Below are positions 11,239 through 22,500 of a stretch of DNA of 64,000 nucleotides, piece by piece. The notes beneath the pieces were generated by a model that was not told the origin of the DNA, searched no databases, and worked only from the letters and a program-made list of their open reading frames with translations. Position numbers and translations under genes: made by a program. Location of the stretch: contig NC_088805.1 of assembly GCF_011386835.1 (NCBI RefSeq), positions 19,836,836-19,900,835 on the forward strand, given 5' to 3'. This DNA comes from Chrysemys picta bellii. Lineage: Eukaryota; Chordata; Testudines; Emydidae. The stretch's first letter is position 1. Each line of letters starts with the position of its first letter.

Positions 11239-11634
11239 CAGGACCGGCTCTGGCTTTTTTGCCACCCCAGGCAAAAAAGCCTCCGGCCGCCCCCAGCGCG
11301 GCAGGGGAGGGCGGCCGGAGCCCCAGGGGGAGGGCGGCAAGTCCCAGTTGGGGCTCCTCTCTCCCCGGCGGCGAGCCCGCCGCGGCTCCGCTGTCCCCGG
11401 TGGCCAGAGCACCGGGGGGAGGGCGGCGAGTCCCGGTCGGGGCTCCGCTGTCCCCGGCGGCCAGAGCGCTGGGGAGAGGGCGGCGAGTCCCGGTCGGGGC
11501 TCCTCTCTCCCCGGCAGCGAGTCACGGTCGGGGCTCCGCTCTCCCCGGCAGCCAGAGCCGGAGCACCACGCCGCCCCCCTCCAGGTGCCGCCCCAAGCAC
11601 AAGCTTGGTGGGCTGGTGCCTGGAGCCGGCCCTG
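11239..11634. mobile_element. Non-autonomous hAT element with internal GC minisatellite
   Basis: Starts CAGGACCGGCTCTGGC, ends GCCTGGAGCCGGCCCTG, and is bounded by a perfect 8-bp TSD GGTATAAT (11231-11238 and 11635-11642). The core is very GC-rich with imperfect tandem units of about 60 bp built on GGCGGCGAGTCCCGGTCGGG and CTCCCCGGCGGCCAGAGC. Long open frames on both strands here (up to 204 codons) are caused by the GC-rich repeats and match no transposase. Confidence 0.95.
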
Positions 11635-11924
11635 GGTATAATACAGAAAAATAAAGAAATTGCTTACCAAGAAAAGTTTGATATACACAGAGAAGACAGG
11701 CCACAGTATTTTGGGCTGGATTACAGCAGATGTTTTCACACATCCCTGCACTTTTGAGTACAGGTAGTTTGTAGTTTTGTCCGGGACAAGAAGCAAAACT
11801 GACAAAGTATTGTGATCTTGCTGCTTTTTATGACCTGGCCATATTGGACATTTTACAAAATTTTCAAACCAAAGAAGTTAAAGAACAGAGCCTCACATAC
11901 CGTTTGAAGCTCACCTTCAGTGCT

Positions 11925-12065
11925 AACTTTGATAGCAATCAATGCAAGCGTACAGAGGATTATTATCAATTACTTGTATCACTAGTGTGCCAACTGCGAT
12001 CAAGGCCCCATGGCGCTAGGTGCTAATGAGCAACACTTTGTCCCTCAGAAAGCTCACATTCTAAA
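11925..12065. repeat. Ancient interspersed repeat fragment
   Basis: Contains ATCAAGGCCCCATGGCGCTAGG and CCCTCAGAAAGCTCACATTC, resembling the repeat seen at 14965-15035, 52490-52600 and 61550-61640 (around GGACCCCATTGTGCTAGG, then GCCC...GAGCTTACA). It is an old, degraded family of uncertain class, possibly LINE-derived. Confidence 0.45.
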
Positions 12066-12089
12066 TAGACACAACAGAAAACGCGGAGA

Positions 12090-12205
12090 AAAAGGCTTGT
12101 TTCCCCCATTTAATAGATGGAGCTTGATGGCACGGAGAGATTAAGTGTGTTACAAAGTCTGCAGCAGAACCATGAAATGAACCCAGGTCCCAGGCCAGTA
12201 CTTTA
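12090..12205 (-). mobile_element. MIR-like SINE fragment, degraded
   Basis: The order CCATTTAATAGATGGAG, AGATTAAGTGTGTTACAAAG, TGAACCCAGGTCCCAGG follows the reverse-complement MIR layout seen in the other copies here. It is diverged, with approximate ends. Confidence 0.45.
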
Positions 12206-12386
12206 ACCACAGCATATCTCTCTTTTCATGGGCTCGTGGTCCTCCTCTGGGGTGCACCAGCCATTGCTGGCCTCCATAGTGTTTGTTGCTGGTGATAAAC
12301 TTGCCCCACAATGCCTGCAGTCACAGTCACACAACAGCCAATAAGTATGGTGCTGCTGCTAGGTTGCTACGCTAGCTAAACACCTG

Positions 12387-12509
12387 TAGGGTTGTCAATC
12401 CTCCAGGATTGCCCTGGAGTCTCCAGAAATGAAATATTAATCTTTCATGCGAGATTATATGATGTGATGAAACCTCCAGGAATACGTCTGACCACAATTG
12501 GCAACCCTA
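12387..12509. mobile_element. Small hAT MITE, 123 bp
   Basis: TAGGGTTGTCAAT at the left and ATTGGCAACCCTA at the right are near-perfect inverted ends. Flanks AACACCTG (12379-12386) and AGCACCTG (12510-12517) match at 7 of 8 positions. The core has paired CCTCCAGG words. A half copy of the same family sits inside the MITE at 10675-10731. Confidence 0.88.
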
Positions 12510-13016
12510 AGCACCTGCTCTGCCCATACAATAAACCGCCGCTGGCTGATCTCAGTATTTTCCGTCGGAATGTTTCAGTCCCTGGAATGTTTCAGAAGTC
12601 TCAGAACTCAGCTTATTTAAGAGGGACCATTAGGAGCAAGAGGGGGTGAGGGAAATGTGTCAGGAGATCCAGGCCTTACTCCTGCCAGCCAAATTCCTTC
12701 AACAGCTGGAGCTCTGGCTGCTGCTGTTCATAAAAGGCAAATGACTTCTCAGATTTATTAGTCACCTGCAGGTGTAATTTATCAATTCCAGGCTGGGCCT
12801 GGCACAGACAACTGGGGAGAGGCCTGTGCCTTTGATTAATGGGCTAGCCCTCAGAATAGTGGCAGGCATTTTACTGGGGTTTCATTCTCACACATTCTTA
12901 AAAATAACGAGAAGCGCATTCGGCAAGCGCTTTCGGGGCATGGGGTGCCAAAGCGCTCTCATTCCCTAAAGCTTTGATATTGTTATGCTGGGTTAAACCT
13001 CAGTGAAGCTGGGGGG

Positions 13017-13381
13017 CATAGGTGCCGACATAGGGCTGGAGCACCCATGGAAAAAAATTTGCGGGTGCTCAGCACCCACTGGCAGCCAGCTCCCCCTTCC
13101 CCCCAGCACCTCCTGCTTGCCAGCCGCCCTGCCGATCAACTCCTCCCTCTCCCTCCCAACACCTCCTGCCCGCCGCGATCAGCTTTTCAGCGGCCTGCAG
13201 GAGGCGTTGTGGGGGGAGGGGGAGAAGCGGGGACAGGGCGTGCTTGGGGGGAAGGGGAGAGACTGGGCAGGAAGGGGCAGGGGTGGGGCCTTGCGGGAAG
13301 GGGAGGAGAGGGGGCGGGAAGAGGCGGGGTGGGCGTTGAGCATCCCCGGGGAAAGGAGGAAGCTTGTGGTTGGCGAGCATA
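13017..13381. mobile_element. Probable hAT non-autonomous element, GC-rich
   Basis: The left end CATAGGTGCCGACAT and the complement of the right end TTGGCGAGCATA form a mutated inverted repeat. The interior begins with GGGTGCTCAGCACCCAC and continues into a purine-rich, G-rich tract (13200-13340). I could not find a convincing 8-bp TSD, so the call rests on the end sequences and composition. Open frames across it are composition artefacts. Confidence 0.65.
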
Positions 13382-13399
13382 ATTGCTGGCCTTCATTCA

Positions 13400-15353
13400 G
13401 GATTGTGTGTGAAAAACAATTAAGCTCCTTGGTGGACTAGATAGCTGAAACAATCGTAGTTACCGCCCATGTAAATTCCTTCTGGAATCTGAGCCATGCA
13501 AGCAGAGGGATTTAGGGGTGGGTTGGGGGGTGAGTATTGTTTTGATGGAGCTGTCGGTGTGTGTGGGAATGAGCCAGCGGACGAGAGAGAGAAGCAACAG
13601 ATACACCAGAGAAGGAAGCCCCCGACACAGCCAGAGGCGCACTTGGACCATGACCCTGAGGAAAAGCTAAAAGAGAGAAGGGTTGGGCAAAGTACTGGCT
13701 GGAACGAGTCGGAAATCTGAGCAAAGAAACTGCCTCCTGCTGATTGATCCTTTCTGTGGTTAGGGAAACGGGACGTTGCGTACATTCTTAGTAAATAAAT
13801 AAGATCGCATTAAAACCCCCCAACAACTATGAGACCAGTCTATGTTTGCACAGCGTTTAGTATAATGGGATCCCGGTCCGTGACTAAGGCTGCTAGGTGC
13901 TATGGTAGGCAAATAAATAATAGTAATAATAATAATCAATTTCTCCTACTAATGGAAACAACCCACCAGGGCCCAATTATTGGCTAACCACTTGGTCAGA
14001 AAGGGGAGCTGTATGTACATCATACAGGTGTCTTCTGGAAGTGGGGGCAGGGAGCGTAAAACCAGCGCCTTTGACAAGGAGCATTGGAGACTGAGCCAAA
14101 ATGATATTTGAACCCTTTGCTTTGTATTTCCCCTCTCCCTCGCTCCTTAGCTACGCTGATGTTTTCTATGGCGGTGAAGCTCGCTGTGGTCATAGCAAAA
14201 CAATTCAGGCTGAAATCAACACAAGTGAAAATGGTTGCTAGGACCTGATTGGGCTAGCAGGCCACGCCTGGTCACATGCCCAGTTCAAAGGGACGTCCAG
14301 GAGTTGCTTTGCATGTTCCTGTCCCTCCTACTGAGTAAGGTTCCACCTGCACTCATCCTACCCAGAGCAATGTGAGAGTGTGAGTAGATGGGGAACATAA
14401 GCTGAGGACTAGTAGCTATGTTGTGAAGTCAGTATCTATGTGGAGACTTCCACGTAATAACTTGCTATGTGTAGGTAACATATGGTAGGAGGTGTGGGCT
14501 TTGAGTTGTGTTTTTAACAAGGAATTTGGAGGGGGTTTGAGGCAGGCAAAGGGTCCCATATGGCTTGTGAAGGAAGGGGTAGCAAAGGACAGGCCTCAGA
14601 GAGGGGGCCAGAATTGGCATGTGAGAAAGAATCAATGGGGGGCATATGGAGAGAGAGAAACGCATGGACTTTGATGGGTGTGTTGTCGTGAAGGCTGCTG
14701 CAGATGAGTAGAGAGATTTTCTAGTGGATACAGAAATGAACGGCAGGCCAATGGAAATAACTTAGGGCGGGGAGGATGTGATTGTGTTTGCATATATGGG
14801 TGAGGGATGCATGCATGGGAGCTTTAGGAATCCAGGTGTGCCGAGATAATCGCAGGAGTGAGTGTATATTACCTCAGAGTGAGTGCCAAAGTCATTCAAG
14901 GATGGGGGCTATGTTGTGGAGGCAAGGGTGGTTAGATTTATCATACAGCCGGTATTAGTAGCATGATTTATTTGTATTGCGGTAGCACCCAGGAGCCCCA
15001 GTCATGGACCAGGACCCCATTGTGCTGGTGATGAATGGCTCAGAGGTTATAGTTCTGTGAAGCACATGGGAGATCAGAGAGGGGATTGACAAACTAGAGA
15101 CATGACTGTGATATTCCCCAGGATACAATTTGGACAGTGAAACAGCTGTGTCCTCTCAATCCTCCAATCTGTGGTGCCTTTCCCACTGCTTTGCTGTGAG
15201 AACAACCACTCCTGGCCTGTTCACATACAGCCTCTACCATGCAAAATCACTCTCAGCTGAATGATATGAGTGCTTCTCGCCAGCCACTCCTGAATTATGT
15301 GACACCAGCAAATTCTCAGTCCCAGGCTTGTCACCAGAAGTGGGCATTTTGTA
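13400..15353. other. No gene seen; one old repeat fragment
   Basis: No exon or RNA gene is recognised. At about 14965-15035 there is an old interspersed repeat (TTGTATTGCGGTAGCACC, then GGACCAGGACCCCATTGTGC) like that at 52490-52600. The AT-rich tract near 13910-13940 is simple TAATAA-type sequence. Confidence 0.4.
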
Positions 15354-15361
15354 CTGCCCAG

Positions 15362-15706
15362 CTAAGTTCCCTCTAAGCCACGCAGCAGCCTATTAAGTGC
15401 TGCACAGATGCTCAGGGCTGTGGCGGGGAGAGATGCCTCTCTCCCAGCCCTGAACCTGCCACGACAGGGAGAGATGCCTCTCCCCGCCAGCCCCAGCCCA
15501 GCCCCGGACCTGCCGCAGACGGGGGAGAGCCTCTCCTTCCCCAGCCCAGCCCCAGACCTGCGGAGGCCGGGGAAGAGGCGCCCCTCCCCCGGCCCCAATC
15601 CTGGACCTGCCGCAGCCAGGGGAGAGGCGTCACACATCACCTCCATATTGGTGCACATAACAACATTCATTCAGCACATGAGTGGGAAAAATTAGAAGGA
15701 ACACTG
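15362..15706. mobile_element. Non-autonomous hAT element, GC-rich core
   Basis: The right end reads TTAGAAGGAACACTG; the left end CTAAGTTCCCTCTAA is its inverse with a few changes in the outermost bases. A perfect 8-bp TSD CTGCCCAG occurs at 15354-15361 and 15707-15714. The core has tandem-like GAGAGATGCCTCTC and CCAGCCCCAGCCCAGCCCC units and is much more GC-rich than the surroundings. Confidence 0.9.
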
Positions 15707-15714
15707 CTGCCCAG

Positions 15715-16778
15715 GCCAGGTCTTTCCTTCTGCACAGTACAAGCTCATAGAAAGTCTGTCATTTCATTAATAGAAAATAATATGCACACACCCTGTTATC
15801 GGAATTTGAGGTTTCAAACACTTCAATCTGAATACACACGGGTTTAGACAAAACAACAGAACAAGTTTATTAACTACAGAAAGATAGCTTTTAAGTGATT
15901 ACAAGTAATGAGGCATAAAAGTCAGAATTGGTTACAAAGAAATAAAGGGTAAAAATGCAGACTAATACCTAATTTAACAAGCGAATTGAATTCAAAGCAA
16001 AGGTTTTTCTCACCACATGCTTTTCCTGGCTGAGCTTCTTCAGCCAGGACCACTCCCCCAGTTCACTGATGCTTCCTTTGTCTTTCAAACTTTGTTGATG
16101 CAATGAGTAGAGATGAGGGGAGAGAGGTGATTTGTGTCTTCCATTCTCATTTTGATCTCTTTCCCTCTTCTTCAAGAGCCATCTCCAGCTGGGATTCAGG
16201 TGACAGCCAGTCTGCTTACACAGAACCCCTCAGCTGTTCCATTGCCAACATGTCAATTTCTCACTCCCATCCTTCTTTCTGCTAAAGAATGGCTGCTTAC
16301 CCAGGTGGTAGCACATCTGATTATGTTGACACCTGGCTGAGCTGCTGGCCATCCGTTTGTCTGTGAGGAACTGGTTTGGGCTGCTTTTCTAAACTTGGAG
16401 CATGTCTCAGCAATGTCATACAGTAAAAGCTTATAACTTTACGTACAATGTTGCTACACACATTTTACCAGGACAATAATGTTCAGTAGATTATGAGTTT
16501 TCAAATGATTCCTCACAAGGCATACTTTGTATAACATTTATCATAGTTTTGTAAAAGTGGTGATCATAAGGGTACAGTCTGTCACGATGATTGAGGGCAC
16601 TTCTCAGCTACCAACACTTTACAACAAAAGCTACTTAATATGAAGGCCTGAGTGTTTGTCTGAAAAAGTATCATAACACAAAGATTTAAAATCATATATG
16701 TTTTTACCACCCATGACAAAGCATTGTCTGTCTAAATCACTTGGGAGCTTTTTGAAAATCCCACTCAAAGACTTGAAA
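15715..16778. other. No gene seen
   Basis: AT-rich sequence with no exon or RNA gene recognised. I see no repeat I can assign with confidence. Confidence 0.4.
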
Positions 16779-16786
16779 GAATAGAC

Positions 16787-17110
16787 CAGGTATTGGCAAT
16801 GTTTGGCACACGGCCCGTCAGGGAAATCTGCTGGCGGGCTGGGATGGTTTGTTTACCTGCAGCGTCCACAGGTTCGGCCCATCGCAGCTCCCACTGGCCG
16901 TGGTTCACTGTTCCAGGCCAATGGGGACTGCAGGAAGTGGCGGTCAGCACATCCCTCGGCCCATGCTGCTTCCTGCAGCCCCCATTGGCCTGGAACGGCG
17001 AACCGTGGCCGGTGGGAGCTGTGATTGGCCAAACCTGCAGGTAAACAAACTGTCCAGGCCCGCCAGTGGATTTCCCTGACGGGTTGCACGCCGAAGGTTG
17101 CCGATCCCTG
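16787..17110. mobile_element. Palindromic hAT MITE, family A
   Basis: It begins CAGGTATTGGCAATGTTTGG and ends TTGCCGATCCCTG, and the whole 324 bp is an extended imperfect palindrome with a GC-rich centre (CCACTGGCC, CAGGCCAATGGGG, GTTTGTTTACCTGC and their inverses). Flanks GAATAGAC (16779-16786) and GAGTAGAC (17111-17118) match at 7 of 8. The core words recur in the element at 45456-45784, which has different ends. Confidence 0.9.
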
Positions 17111-17134
17111 GAGTAGACTGTACACCAGGGTTGA

Positions 17135-17311
17135 ATCATAGTATATCAGGGTTGGAAGGGACCTCAGGAGGTCATCTAGTCCAACCCCCTGCTCAAAGGG
17201 GGACCAATCCCCAATTTTTACCCCAGATCGCTAAATGGCCCCCTCAAGGATTGAACTCACAACCCTAGGTTTAGTAGGCTAATGCTCAAACCACTGAGCG
17301 ATCCATCCCCC
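17135..17311 (-). mobile_element. Tortoise-type tRNA-derived SINE with CR1-like tail
   Basis: On the minus strand the element begins with a tRNA-like head: A-box region at about 17289-17305 (ATCGCTCAGTGGTTTGAG) and a B-box-like GAGTTCAATCC near 17255-17268. It ends in a CR1-type 3' tail seen on the plus strand as GAAGGGACCTCAGGAGGTCA and AATCATAG. This arrangement, a polIII-transcribed head with a 3' end matching CR1, is the established tortoise polIII/SINE. Such SINEs are mobilised by the CR1 LINE that shares the tail. Confidence 0.9.
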
Positions 17312-17779
17312 TGAGAGAGGGTCAATCACCATACCCCACAACCAGCGCAGGGATTCTTCACAAGAAATCCATTCCATTCAGATTTCCTATTACTGTAGCC
17401 GCCTTCTCAGCAACAGAATGTTTAGCAAGCTAGAATTCCAAAGCTGAGCTTGAAAACATTAGTGAGCAAGGGGTTTGTCTAAAGAGCAGTGCAGATGTGC
17501 AGGAGTTAATTTGCTTGCCCGCCCACTGGCTGAAAACAGTATGTGTGAAGACATGAGTCCAGGGCTAATTCTGCCCTACAGCACTGAGATCTTGGCTTTT
17601 ATTCCTTTGGAAGAGGACTGTCACCAGAGCAGCATAGCCTGGAGATTCCCGCCCCCCACTCCTCCTTTGCATAGCCTCCCCAGCTAAGCCACAGTTGAAA
17701 ATTAACCCGAGAGTTAGCCATTTGTAAACCCAGCTGACAGGAAATTGTTGGCTTTGTGCTGAAGAAGTCATTACCTTAA

Positions 17780-18090
17780 GCTTTATTGCTGTGTGTGGAG
17801 TTTACTTATGACAAAGTAAATGTGCAGAGATGTCTGTAAAGAGTGCTGGGATATTGTAGTGTTAACAGCTCCGTGGTAAGCCATCAATCAGCAAAACAGT
17901 ATGTAAGAAAGCATTAAAAGCTGCTGTTGTAAACACACGCGCACAGATCAGTCACTTGCTGGCGTGCAAACCGCACACCCACTTTGACAGCACGGCAAAG
18001 CTGCAGATTGTTGTATAATTAGTTCCCTGGTCTGACGTGTTGAGAAACGAGCACTTTGCGTATGTTTCTACATCAATGAGTGATGCATGC
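17780..18090. promoter_or_regulatory. Candidate conserved non-coding element
   Basis: Repeat-free and non-coding, with many short motifs typical of developmental enhancers: TTATGACAAAG, CATCAATCAGC, GTATAATTAG and ATCAATGAGTGATGCATG. It retains CpGs (ACACGCGC). This is inference from composition and motif density only. Confidence 0.25.
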
Positions 18091-18154
18091 CTGGAAGTGT
18101 GGGGAAGACATCATTAAGGATATGCTGGACCTGTAGAGTTGTGGACTGTGGGCT

Positions 18155-18253
18155 GGATTCTGTCCTTACGTCTGGCACAGTAGTTAATTGGCATAATGCC
18201 ACCGAAGTCAATGGAGCGTCAAACTGATTTGCACCAGCTGAGGATCTGGCCCA
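18155..18253. repeat. Ancient palindromic MITE
   Basis: GGGCTGGATTCTGTCC and CAGCTGAGGATCTGGCCC are inverse ends around TAATTGGCATAATGCC and GAAGTCAATGGAGC. The phrase GAAGTCAATGG is a hallmark of several old palindromic repeats in this window (for example 48826-48926, 52700-52770). Confidence 0.6.
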
Positions 18254-18280
18254 CTGCCTTGCTTGATTTCCACAGGAGTA

Positions 18281-18533
18281 AGGCCCTGTCTAAACACAAA
18301 AGCTGTACCACTTTACCTAAACTGGCATAGTTAAACAATGCAACCTCCCGCAGGGTGCACACAGTTATACCAGTATAAATGTGCTTCTACCTGTATAGCT
18401 TATTCCCCTATGGGAATAAGAAACCTTTATACCGCTATAATTGTGTCTACACTAGAGGTTGTACGGGTATAAGTATTTCAATCAAAAGTCACACCCCTCA
18501 CAGAAATAGTTATCCTGCTCCTAAATCAGGCCT
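18281..18533. mobile_element. MITE of the GTCTACAC group
   Basis: Begins AGGCCCTGTCTAAACAC and ends near AAATCAGGCCT. The interior has TATACCAGTATAAATGTG and TATACCGCTATAATTGTG arms and TAGCTTATTCC, shared with 30091-30320. The right end is degraded and no TSD was defined. Confidence 0.6.
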
Positions 18534-19149
18534 AAGTTAAATGAAAATCAGGCCGCTGTATTTCTACCTTATTGAAGTTCTGTACAAAAGAGAAATGAGT
18601 TGAAAAACACTGAGTTAAGACTATTGACACTTGTACCCTGTAGTTTCATGTCTTGGGCCCAATCCTCCAATGTCTGGCACCTTCTATTGCCATTGAGCTG
18701 CGCAAAGCAGGTGTAAAATATTACTTCTGGCATAAGTGACTATACACGGTGCAAGGTGCTGGAGAGTCAGGTCCCTTGTAGTTATAAGTTAACAGTGGGG
18801 AAAAACTCTGCCCTAGTTCCCTTCCAGTTCAGACCAACAGCGCTTTGCTCTGAAGCTTTTGAGACAGCTGGGGATCTGATGGCCATTTATCTTGACACCA
18901 GCTACTGGCCTCCCTTTGCTTGAATAACTAGTTTCGGGGAGCAACACACATCACCTTCCTTTCTAAGTCATGTATTGCCTTTTATTCAGTCCTCAAAGGC
19001 TTTTGATCTTGTTCTGATCCCACCCAGCTAACCTGAAAAAATGTGGGAGATGAAAGCCCCAGGTTTCCAGCAGAGTGATGTGTAATTCAGCAGAACAAAG
19101 AGGGTTCAGGTTTCCAATTAGAAATCCCATTGAACACAGAGGTAGAAAA

Positions 19150-19553
19150 ACAGAGATCTGCCCTGTTGGATCAGACCAATGATCCATCTGGGGTGTCTAC
19201 ACTGCAAATTAAGGTGTAATTGTAGTGCCGGTAGGCATACCCCTGCTAGCTTTAATCTAGCCAGGGAGGGTAGCAGTAATCGTGAAGATGTGGTGACACG
19301 GGCTTCAGCCTGGGCTAGCCACTCGAGTGTGTACGCAGGTTCCCTAGCCTGTGCCATCACATCTACACAGCTAGAGCTGCCCACATAGAGGAAAGCTAGC
19401 CTACCCATGCTATAAGCACACATTAATAGGTGCTGTAAATGTTCCCCTAGTGTTATCATCTGCCTCTGGCAATGGCCAACACTTAATGCTTCGGAGGTGG
19501 GCAGACTAGGTAATCATAATGGTCCCTTCTGGCCTTAAAGTCTCTGGAAAAAA
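19150..19553. mobile_element. CR1-like fragment interrupted by a MITE
   Basis: CCCTGTTGGATCAGACCAAT and GATCCATCTGG (19160-19195) and the tail AATCATAATGGTCCCTTCTG (19513 onward) are characteristic of a turtle CR1-type repeat. Between them, about 19196-19430, lies a non-coding MITE with GGTGTCTACACTGC at the left, CACATCTACACAGC on the right and repeated CTAGCC words. Exact junctions are unclear. Confidence 0.6.
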
Positions 19554-22500
19554 AACCCTATGATGTTAGAAACCCCGTAGATTGTTTATCCCCTGGGAAA
19601 AAAGTTTTTCACTTCCATTGAGGCACCTAAGTCAAGGCTAGGTTTTCAAAAGGGCTCAGCACCCAACATCTCCCAGATCTTCAAAACACTCCATCTCCCT
19701 GTCTGTGCCCAATGTGCTACGTTCTCTGGCTCTTATGTAGGTGGCTAAATGGCAGCTGAGCTCTGTTGAAAAGATAGCCACTATGGGTAGGATAAGCTAT
19801 TTTTATCTTTGGAAGTGGGAGATACGACGCTTGCTTTCTTTCTTTCTTACGTGGGGGCTCCTCCCTGTCAGTCAAAATCCCACTTCACCCTCAATTACAA
19901 TTGCTAATAATGTTTATTATCGAGAGAGAGTAATACATTGTTATGCAATACAATGAATGCAGCACAGCAGAACACAGAAAAAAATGTAAGGTGGCATGTC
20001 TCCTTGCAACAGAACTACTTCATGGACTGGGTGAGTTTCCAGGAGAGGAGATGAGGGGGGTGCTAAACATTAGCTGCAAGACTGTTCCAGACACACAGTA
20101 TAGCGTGAAAAAAGGGCACAGAGGTAAGATGGAGAAAGGGGACATCAGGAGAGATGCTTGGGCAGGCAGAAGACTGAGAAGTGGGTACAGAAGCAGATAA
20201 GATAAGAGTTGCCCCCCTTAACAATGTGCATCAGCATTGACTCAGAGAATCCACCTCGAGGGTTGAGCAGCTGACAACCTCCACATCCAGTCAATCCGGG
20301 GTCCTTCTGATGAGCCTGCCAAATTAGGGTCTTGTCATGAGGTGAACACTGCCCACTAAGAACTGGACAGGAACGCTGACTCATTCCACATCTCAGATCC
20401 AACAGCCATCAGACGGTAACAAGGTTCAGTCCCTTTTAATGTGGGAGGAATTGACCCCCAGGATTTAGCTGGGGAAGCTCCTCTGAGTCATTTAGTCCCT
20501 GGGCTGGCTCCCACCTGATAGTGGTGACAGAGGAGCAGTTACACAGGAGAACACCCTGCTACAAAGTTATTATTTATACCCCACGACAAACAGGCATGAT
20601 GCTTTACAGAGCACAATACAAAGCCAGGCTGCCACAGTGAGAAATTTACTATAGGGAAAACCAATCACACCAGAAGGAAGCCAACTGTGGTTTCAGTCTG
20701 TGTGTTTCATCAGCCTTCGTCCCTAGCAAATGCATGCACTTGCCTGCCATCCCTGCTTTTCTGGAATATATAATGTATAATTTCCTTTCTCCAGTAGAGA
20801 GTTCAGCTGTGATACTTACTCAAGCACTCAGAAACTCATCTGGCATAGCTGCCAAGCTGCTCACAAAGGTTGTTGCATCTAATTCAACGGCTCCGAGTCC
20901 CAGCTGTTCCACACTCTGAGTGAGCCGCTTGCTGTCCGACAATCTTTATCCTTCACTGAGGCTCCAGTCTCTGAGGGGAGAAAAATTATTTCCTCCCAAA
21001 GCTCCTCACACCGCTCAGAGTCCCTTCCACACCTCTGCGTCCTTCCATGTTCATGTCCTTCTCATTGACTTTGAGGGACTTTTCTTCAGGCCCCCCAGAG
21101 ATTTTAGACAGGCCCCTCTCCCTTCTGCTCCTTCCCCAATGCACACACCAAGTAGCTGCTTGTCAGTGTTGGAAAGCATGACTGGATTCCATAAGGGAGA
21201 AGACACCCACAGAATGTCTTTGTAATAAAACCCTGTCTGAGAAAAGAATAGGGTCAGAATTGCGTTGGGGCCCGAGGGCCTACCTAGGGCTGCTGAGAAA
21301 TAAAACATTGTTTGGTTAACTTGTCTAATGGGCTGATCGTGATGTTCTGAAGGGTTTCCTTTTTTCCTCTCACCCAAAGCCTGAGAAAATGCCTGTGGCA
21401 AAAATTTTGTCTGTATTCTTTGTTTTTCTCTTTCTTCTGGCAGCGCGGTTTATAAATAAATAGTCTCTTCCCCCCCCAGATCACTGACATGGCACCAGTC
21501 TTGTTAAAATAACATCACATTTATGGGCATTGGATCAGGCCCACAGTGGTGGTGGTGGTTGGTGGGGTTTTGTTCCTTTGTTCCTTTAATAGTGCTAAGT
21601 TGCAGGAAGCAAAATCACCTTGCAGAATTTTCATCTCTTCTTTCCTTCTGCATTTGGCTGAAAGCCAAGTTCATCTATGGCTCTTCCAACCCCCAACACC
21701 CTGGGGGTTCAAGGGGTTTAGATTCTGAGTTCCACAATACTCTCAGATGTTACTAAGCCCAGCTCCAAAGGATAATGAGAAGAGAGGAAAAAGGCAGGAC
21801 TCTATGAGCTATGCTTTCTCTTTAGCAAGGGTCTATGGCCACCTACCAGAAAATACTTAGCACAATGGAACAAACAGTGCTGGCGGAGAGACTACAAGAC
21901 TGAATCTCTTGCAACATTTGCAAAAGACTTATGTAAGAAGGACTAGGTAAGCCGTGTAACTGTCTTCAAGAAACAGTGGGTCCCCTGTAGTGTTCTGCAA
22001 GAGAGAGGAAAGAAGAGATATGCATCGGCATAAGGAAAAAGCCATGGGCACAGAACTAGCTTTAAATAACTGCAGGATAAAGATGAATCCAGTCTGACAA
22101 CATTCAGAAGGGAGAAAGGGCAAATGCTTCTGACACGTGGGCAGAATCATACCTGGAGTAAGTCTGGTGGAAGCTACAGGAATGGGGCAAAATGGCACCT
22201 CAGTTCAAGATTAATATGTGATGGGCAAAGCTAGAGAGGAGTAAAAGGAATTGCAAAGAGAGGCAGAGACACAGCATGAGCTAACCAGACATGTCCAAAA
22301 AACAAGTTACATGATGCTCAAACAGGGACCAACCTGCTAGCTATGCTGAAAACAAGCTCTGCTTCAAAGCCATGCTAGAGAAAAGAAACAGGATCTTTCG
22401 TGCCAATGGTTCTTTTTGTGTTAAAACCACAGACTAAAAGATTAACTATCCTGTGAGTCAATGGGGGTCCTATTGGAACAGAAGTGAACACAGGAAAAGG

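Noticed and set aside
11191..11805. Overlapping long open frames on both strands (up to 204 codons)
   Set aside because: They lie across a GC-rich tandem core of a hAT element, where stop codons are rare by composition.
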